Shown one piece after another: positions 6,374 to 9,954 of a stretch of DNA of 9,954 bases. Both the position numbers and the translations under genes were made by a program. Origin of the DNA: Actinomycetes bacterium (lineage in GTDB: Bacteria; Actinomycetota; Acidimicrobiia; Acidimicrobiales; JAKAOS01); assembly GCA_021790615.1 (NCBI GenBank), contig JAJYGW010000421.1:1-9954 (forward strand), in the 5' to 3' direction. A model generated the notes under the pieces. It made no database searches. It had not been told where the DNA came from and was given only the letters and a program-made list of their open reading frames with translations. Every line of letters begins with the position of its first letter. Within the stretch, counting starts at the first letter, position 1.

Positions 6374-8170
6374 TCAGAACTCGGAATTGGCGGGAATCCA
6401 CCACTCCCTTCCCCTCGGGGTCGTGACGTACTCGGGCCAGCGGTAGTCGACCGGCGCCGTGAAGTCGCCCGGCAAGAGAGCTGGCAGCGGGGTGCGCGCG
6501 CGGCGCTCCTGAAATTCGGACCGCGCCTCGGAGAGGACGTTCGGGCTCGCCAGGAGATCGATGAGCGTGCCGGCGATGACCTTGGCGGCGCAGAAGATCA
6601 TCGGGTCGATCGTCGCTGGGATGCCCCCGAGGGCGTTCATCACCCAGTTCGGCACGCCACCCGGAAGCCCCGCGGTGCCCAGAGCGGGCCGGGCGACGTA
6701 GAGCCGTACGGTGGGCGCGTACCACGTCATCTCCGTGTAGTCGTCAGAGGTCCAGTTGGTCTGCCAGTCCGGCATCAGCGCCCTCAGCCGTCTCTCCGCC
6801 TCTTCGGGCTCGATGAGCGTCTCGGTCTCTGGCAGCCACGGACGCTCGACCGGGCTCGCGCCGAGGGCGGCACGCAGCTCGTTGCCGACGGCCGCCGCGT
6901 CGGGCCCCCAATTGGGGGGCCCGACGCGCGTGAGGTTCCGCCACCCCACCCTCGCGAGCGCGTGGTTGGCGAGGCCTGGCCGGTTGCGTGCGACCCACCT
7001 GGTGGCAAGCGTGCAGTGGGTGGCGCTGGCCGCAGCGGCGGCATTGGCGTCGAGCACGTCGAGCACCCTGTCCGCCGTGGCCACGTCGGGGGTGCGCCAG
7101 GAGTACTGGATCTGGGCGAGCGACGCAGGAAGGTTGTCGGCGGTGGCCTGGCCGGCCGTCAGGATCGCGTCGGAAAGCGACCACCCGCCGACAAAGGGGA
7201 GCATCGCGTCGCGCGTCGCGCTGGTCGCGGCCCACATGAGCCCCAGGGCAGCGTTGGCTCCCGGCGCTCGTGCGGCAGCATGCGACGCCGCGATCGGCGT
7301 CTGTTCGACGGCTCCCCACGTCTCGGGGTGGTCGCAGACGAAGCTGTAGATCCGCGAGTAGTACGCAGCGCAATGGGTGTCCCAGACCACCGTGTTGCAC
7401 AGCGGGATCATGTAGAAGGGGTGGAAGCTCACGATGGCGTCGACACCGTCGTAGTAGCCGTGCAGCCCGTGGACCACCTTCGAGCCCTGCACCTTCTCCG
7501 CTGGCTCGCCGGTCAGCACGAGGGTCCCTCTCAACCCGGTCTCCTCCATCGACCGCTTCGCTGCGAGCGCCGCCGCGAGCGCCGAGATCCCGAGGGCCGA
7601 GTGAGGGTCGGTATGGCCAGGGGCGAAGCGGCTGAGCCCGGGACGCGGACCGGGGCGGGTGGTGGCCGACTGGCAGTTGCCGGGGACCGCGTCGTACTCG
7701 GCGTAGGTCAAGACCGTCGGCCCCGGGCCGTTGGACCAACGAGCGAAGAAGGCGGTCGGCATGCCAGCCGACCCCTCCTCCACGTCGAAGCCCTCAGCCC
7801 GCAGCCGCTCGACGTACCAGGCTGCCGACTGGTACTCGCGCCACGCCGGCTCGGCAAGGTCCCAGATGACCTGGTGCCAGTCCGACAGGACCTGGCGGTG
7901 CTCGTCCACCCAGCGATCCGCGAGCGTCTTGGCCGCGTGCGCCCGGCGGTCCCCGGTCAGGTCCGCCGCGCCGTCGCCAGCGTCCGGTGTCCCGGTCACC
8001 CTGGCAACGCTTGTCCCGAGCCCTGCGGTCCCGGAGCGACCGGTGCCGCCAGCTGTGCGCGGAGTCTCTTGGACCCCGTCGGGAGCTGCCGACCCTCCGG
8101 CGGCGGGCGCACCGGTCGGCGCGCGCCCAGCCCGGCCCTCGTTCCCCCCGAGCCCACCTCGATCTGCCAT
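6374..8170 (-). CDS. M20-family amidohydrolase, AbgB-like
   Basis: A 598-residue protein, longer than the roughly 480 of AbgB, the p-aminobenzoyl-glutamate hydrolase subunit B. The enzyme domain begins near residue 85: DWHQVIWDLAEPAWREY, LTYAEYDAVPGNCQ, APGHTDPHSALG (184-195), TGEPAEKVQGSK (220-231), SFHP with His250, the dimerisation domain around SHAAARAPGANAALGLM (296-312), and DDYTEMTWYAPTVRLY near the C-terminus. It should cleave an amide or peptide bond to a carboxylate compound, but the metal site departs from M20 norms: Asp188 replaces Cys, Lys226 the second Glu of PAEE, and Asn508 sits where a C-terminal His is expected. His190, Glu225 and His250 remain. Residues 1-80 are a low-complexity Gly/Ala/Thr/Pro extension. 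The ATG at 8170 is preferred: GGAGG lies 6 bases upstream, and the ATG at 8200 falls in the promoter. It is the first gene of the minus-strand block. Confidence 0.85.
   Translation of the reverse strand: MADRGGLGGNEGRAGRAPTGAPAAGGSAAPDGVQETPRTAGGTGRSGTAGLGTSVARVTGTPDAGDGAADLTGDRRAHAAKTLADRWVDEHRQVLSDWHQVIWDLAEPAWREYQSAAWYVERLRAEGFDVEEGSAGMPTAFFARWSNGPGPTVLTYAEYDAVPGNCQSATTRPGPRPGLSRFAPGHTDPHSALGISALAAALAAKRSMEETGLRGTLVLTGEPAEKVQGSKVVHGLHGYYDGVDAIVSFHPFYMIPLCNTVVWDTHCAAYYSRIYSFVCDHPETWGAVEQTPIAASHAAARAPGANAALGLMWAATSATRDAMLPFVGGWSLSDAILTAGQATADNLPASLAQIQYSWRTPDVATADRVLDVLDANAAAAASATHCTLATRWVARNRPGLANHALARVGWRNLTRVGPPNWGPDAAAVGNELRAALGASPVERPWLPETETLIEPEEAERRLRALMPDWQTNWTSDDYTEMTWYAPTVRLYVARPALGTAGLPGGVPNWVMNALGGIPATIDPMIFCAAKVIAGTLIDLLASPNVLSEARSEFQERRARTPLPALLPGDFTAPVDYRWPEYVTTPRGREWWIPANSEF
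6896..6928. repeat. 14-bp perfect inverted repeat in the middle of the hydrolase gene
   Basis: Positions 6896-6909 and 6915-6928 are exact inverse complements (CGCGTCGGGCCCCC and its complement), separated by the five bases AATTG. Twelve or more of the 14 pairs are G-C. In the hydrolase frame it encodes VGPPNWGPDA with flanking residues. No T-run follows on either strand. Confidence 0.7.
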
Positions 8171-8176
8171 GCGGCC

Positions 8177-8181
8177 CCTCC
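8177..8181 (-). promoter_or_regulatory. Shine-Dalgarno site deciding the hydrolase start
   Basis: GGAGG on the minus strand, 6 bases upstream of the ATG at 8170. It supports that start over the in-frame ATG at 8200 and the later GTG at 7999. Confidence 0.65.
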
Positions 8182-8198
8182 GAACGCGTAACTGCGGC

Positions 8199-8228
8199 AT
8201 CTTGCAGGTGCCTCACGGATTCTGTCAA
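8199..8228 (-). promoter_or_regulatory. Candidate sigma-A-type promoter of the minus-strand catabolic operon
   Basis: Read on the minus strand, a perfect -35 TTGACA (8223-8228) is followed after 18 bases by CAAGAT (8199-8204), a fair -10 that keeps the key A and final T. Transcription would start near 8192, leaving a short leader that contains the GGAGG at 8177-8181. Confidence 0.6.
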
Positions 8229-8277
8229 TCGACCACATCGGCTGTTTCGCGTTCCAGGCGCCGCTGCTTCGCGCGGA

Positions 8278-8283
8278 TAAGGT
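8278..8283 (+). promoter_or_regulatory. Tentative -10 box for the Lrp-type regulator
   Basis: TAAGGT fits the TANNNT pattern; no convincing -35 box lies 16-18 bases upstream. If used, transcription would begin close to the inverted repeat at 8292-8302, compatible with autoregulation. Confidence 0.3.
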
Positions 8284-8291
8284 GCGGTGTG

Positions 8292-8302
8292 TGATCAGAT
8301 CA
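8292..8302. promoter_or_regulatory. Operator-like inverted repeat in the divergent promoter region
   Basis: TGATC-A-GATCA is a perfect 5-bp inverted repeat around one base. It is flanked by GTGTG on the left (8287-8291) and, after four extra bases, CACAC on the right (8307-8311), which lengthens the symmetry. It lies about 65 bp from the TTGACA of the operon promoter and upstream of the regulator start chosen here, a natural place for an Lrp/AsnC site. Binding is inferred only. Confidence 0.4.
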
Positions 8303-8376
8303 GCGGCACACTGGGCGAATCGCGGCTTCTTGTCCAGAGCTTCGCGCGGCGCTCCGGACGAACGGGCTTCTTCGGT

Positions 8377-9318
8377 GTGACCGTCGATCTCGACGACCTC
8401 GACATGCGCTTGGTGGGCGAGCTCCAGGTGGACGGCCGGGCGCCCATGGAGGCGGTCGCCGCCGCACTCGGCTTGTCTCGGGCCGCCGCGCGGTCCCGCT
8501 ACGAGCGGCTCGTCGCGCGGGGTGCGCTGCACGTCGTCGGCGTGGTGGATCCTGCAGTCCAGGGGCTGCACGCGTTCGCCCACCTCTCCGTCTTCGTCTC
8601 GGGCTCTGCTCGCAACGTCGCGCATGCCGTCGCTGCGCTGCCCACCACGCCGCTGGTGTCGATCGTCGCCGGCAGGGCTTCGCTGATCGCCGAGGTCCGC
8701 GCTCCGGACATGCCTGCGCTGCACGACCTCATTCGCCGGGTGAAGGCGGTGGAAGGGGTCCACCATGTCGAAGCCGCGACCTACACCCGGCGCATCAAAG
8801 ACCGTGCCAGCCCCTCGCCGCCCTCCGTCATGCCCCGGATCGACGATCTCGACCGGGCGATCCTGGACATCCTTCAGGCGGACGGACGTATCGCCTACGC
8901 CCGGCTCGGCCGAGCCGTCAGCTGCTCGCCGTCGGCCGTCCGTTCTCGGGTCCAGGCGCTCCTCGCCTCGAGCGTCGTCCGCGTCACCGCCATCACCACC
9001 CCGGGCCAGGCCGGCCTGACGCAGATGTGCGGCCTCGGCTTGCGCCTGAGCCGCACCGACGCGGCGGTCAGTGCGCTCGGCGCTCTCCCGGCGCTGAGCT
9101 ATTTGTCGCTCACCGTCGGCCGGTGGGACGCAATCGCCACGCTCCTGGTCGCGTCGCCCGGTGCCGTCGTCACCGAGACGGACCGGATCCGAGCCCTGCC
9201 CGGCGTCGACGGGGTCGAGTCGTGGACCCATCTGGAGGTCGTGAAAGAGGACTACAGGCTCGAGCTGACCCCGGCCAGGTGCAGGTCACTCGGCGCTGGG
9301 CGGCTGAGAAGTTCATGA
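8377..9318 (+). CDS. Double-length Lrp/AsnC-family transcriptional regulator
   Basis: A 313-residue regulator containing two complete Lrp/AsnC units in one chain. The first helix-turn-helix (about residues 4-55) starts VDLDDLDMRLVGELQVDGR and is followed by a ligand-sensing RAM domain (about 58-138). The second starts DDLDRAILDILQADGR at about 155, with SCSPSAVRSRVQALL as its recognition-helix region, and a second RAM domain runs to about 298. Lrp proteins normally dimerise through these parts, so this one carries a pseudo-dimer and may form smaller assemblies. It is divergent from the catabolic operon and upstream of the ureohydrolase gene, so it is the obvious regulator, probably sensing an amino acid or a breakdown product. 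Start: GTG at 8377 gives the usual short N-terminus, but it has no clear Shine-Dalgarno site. A GTG at 8287 would add 30 unconserved residues and place the inverted repeat inside the gene. Confidence 0.9.
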   Translation: MTVDLDDLDMRLVGELQVDGRAPMEAVAAALGLSRAAARSRYERLVARGALHVVGVVDPAVQGLHAFAHLSVFVSGSARNVAHAVAALPTTPLVSIVAGRASLIAEVRAPDMPALHDLIRRVKAVEGVHHVEAATYTRRIKDRASPSPPSVMPRIDDLDRAILDILQADGRIAYARLGRAVSCSPSAVRSRVQALLASSVVRVTAITTPGQAGLTQMCGLGLRLSRTDAAVSALGALPALSYLSLTVGRWDAIATLLVASPGAVVTETDRIRALPGVDGVESWTHLEVVKEDYRLELTPARCRSLGAGRLRSS

Positions 9319-9412
9319 CGCTGGCCACAGCCGATCGCGTGATGACCGCAGCGTGTGCCCGCACGTCTGCGTAGCCCGGTGGAGCGGTGTAGTACGTTGC
9401 GTCCCGCACTTC

Positions 9413-9419
9413 GGGAGGA
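9413..9419 (+). promoter_or_regulatory. Shine-Dalgarno site of the ureohydrolase gene
   Basis: GGGAGGA lies 6 bases before the GTG at 9426 and selects it over the GTG at 9421, which meets a stop after two codons. TACGTT at 9393-9398 could be a -10 box, with no recognisable -35. The rest of the 107-base gap shows nothing clear. Confidence 0.65.
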
Positions 9420-9425
9420 CGTGAC

Positions 9426-9954
9426 GTGAGCAAGCCGCCCACCGGGCCGCCAGACGCTCGTCAGGTCCCGCGCTTCGCGGGACCTGACACGTTCGCGCGA
9501 CTCCCGCGCCTCGACGAGGTCGAGCGGGCGGCGGTCGCGATCCTCGGCGTACCGTTCGACTCCGGCGTCTCGTACCGCCCAGGGGCGCGGTTCGGACCGT
9601 CCGCCATCCGAGCCGGGTCCAAGCTCCTTCGCCCTCACCACCCCTTCCTCGAGGTCCAGCCCTGGGACGTGCACCAGGTGGCGGACGCCGGGGACGCCGC
9701 CGCCAACCCTTTCTCCATCGCCGAGGCCATCGACGCCATCGACGCGTGCGCCCGGCGGGTGCTCGAGCGCGCGGATCACCTCGTCGCCATCGGCGGCGAC
9801 CACACGATCGCGCTGCCGCTCCTGCGCGCGACCGCGGCCCGCCACGGCCCGCTCGCCCTCGTGCACTTCGACGCCCACCTCGACACCTGGGACACGTACT
9901 TCGACTCGCCGTACACGCACGGGACGCCGTTCCGACGGGCGGTGGAAGAGGGCC
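9426..9954 (+). CDS. Agmatinase/guanidinobutyrase-type ureohydrolase (3' end outside window)
   Basis: The first 176 codons of a manganese-dependent ureohydrolase; full members have about 320 residues. These enzymes split a guanidino compound into urea and an amine. Conserved parts seen: [22 protein letters not shown] (41-62), the QVADAGD strand (84-90), metal ligand His126 in [12 protein letters not shown], and DAHLD with D149, H151 and D153. The active-site stretch [14 protein letters not shown] (163-176) is characteristic of agmatinase and 4-guanidinobutyrase rather than of arginase or formimidoylglutamase. The C-terminal metal-binding motif is beyond the edge. Agmatine and guanidinobutyrate cannot be told apart from this part. 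The GTG start is fixed by the ribosome site at 9413-9419. The gene follows the Lrp-type regulator by 107 bp on the same strand. A 13-bp perfect inverted repeat lies in codons 12-21. Confidence 0.9.
   Translation, partial: MSKPPTGPPDARQVPRFAGPDTFARLPRLDEVERAAVAILGVPFDSGVSYRPGARFGPSAIRAGSKLLRPHHPFLEVQPWDVHQVADAGDAAANPFSIAEAIDAIDACARRVLERADHLVAIGGDHTIALPLLRATAARHGPLALVHFDAHLDTWDTYFDSPYTHGTPFRRAVEEG
9460..9488 (+). repeat. 13-bp perfect inverted repeat just inside the ureohydrolase gene
   Basis: GTCAGGTCCCGCG (9460-9472), loop CTT, and CGCGGGACCTGAC (9476-9488) are exact inverse complements. The repeat starts 34 bases after the first base of the GTG start and lies wholly in frame, encoding [10 protein letters not shown]. 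In RNA it would be a very stable hairpin without a following U-run. In DNA it is a 29-bp operator-like palindrome. Confidence 0.75.

Noticed and set aside
6203..8191. 662-codon open frame on the + strand opposite the hydrolase
   Set aside because: It has low-complexity Arg/Gly composition and no recognisable domain, while the opposite strand encodes a conserved M20 protein.
8171..8200. ATG at 8200 as the start of the hydrolase
   Set aside because: It overlaps the -10 box of the candidate promoter, while the ATG at 8170 has GGAGG at the right distance.
8287..8376. Upstream GTG start (8287) for the Lrp-type regulator
   Set aside because: The added 30 residues are not family-like, and the start would lie 3 bases after a possible -10 box and cover the inverted repeat. 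It is not excluded, since the GTG at 8377 also lacks a good ribosome site.
7996..9231. 411-codon open frame on the - strand opposite the Lrp-type regulator
   Set aside because: It has no motif, is Asp/Arg/Gly-rich, and would run through the promoter region. The + strand product has clear helix-turn-helix and RAM domains.
9319..9425. Possible guanidine riboswitch ahead of the ureohydrolase gene
   Set aside because: The gap shows no paired hairpins with ACGR loops and nothing I recognise of the ykkC-type fold; the hairpin at 9460 has a CTT loop and lies in coding sequence.

Overview
The window is GC-rich DNA with GTG and TTG starts, strong GC bias at third codon positions, a secreted solute-binding protein and a likely leaderless gene. 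This points to a high-GC actinobacterium. I cannot name a genus from sequence alone. No rRNA, tRNA, CRISPR array, insertion sequence or phage gene is visible.

Layout. A class I SAM-dependent methyltransferase (121-738, +) is convergent with a six-gene block on the minus strand and looks unrelated to it. Read from its promoter at about 8228, that block encodes an M20/AbgB-like amidohydrolase (8170-6374), then a polar-amino-acid-type ABC importer made of a binding protein (6217-5237), a permease (5220-4234) and an ATPase (4244-3450). A D-2-hydroxyacid dehydrogenase (3463-2513) and a thiamine-diphosphate 2-oxoacid decarboxylase resembling AruI, the 2-ketoarginine decarboxylase (2516-798), follow. 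From the binding protein onward the genes are spaced by 16 bp or overlap by 11, 14 and 4 bp, so they are very probably one operon. Divergently transcribed are a double-length Lrp/AsnC regulator (8377-9318, +) and the first 176 codons of an agmatinase/guanidinobutyrase-type ureohydrolase (9426 to the window end).

How it may work together (inference). The binding protein keeps the Arg that holds a ligand carboxylate but lacks the Asp expected to hold an alpha-ammonium group, so the imported ligand may be amino-blocked or not an alpha-amino acid. The hydrolase could release a hydroxy or amino acid, the dehydrogenase could make a 2-oxo acid, the decarboxylase an aldehyde, and the ureohydrolase could remove urea from a guanidino product. 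This resembles the arginine transaminase/2-ketoarginine pathway, but with a dehydrogenase where a transaminase would be expected and an amidohydrolase added at the front. No transaminase or aldehyde dehydrogenase is seen here.

Besides the genes, the window holds long perfect inverted repeats inside coding sequence: 13-bp arms just after the ureohydrolase start, 14-bp arms in the middle of the hydrolase gene, and a run of palindromes in the methyltransferase gene. There is also a 7-bp hairpin where the decarboxylase Shine-Dalgarno sequence would be, and an operator-like repeat in the divergent promoter region.
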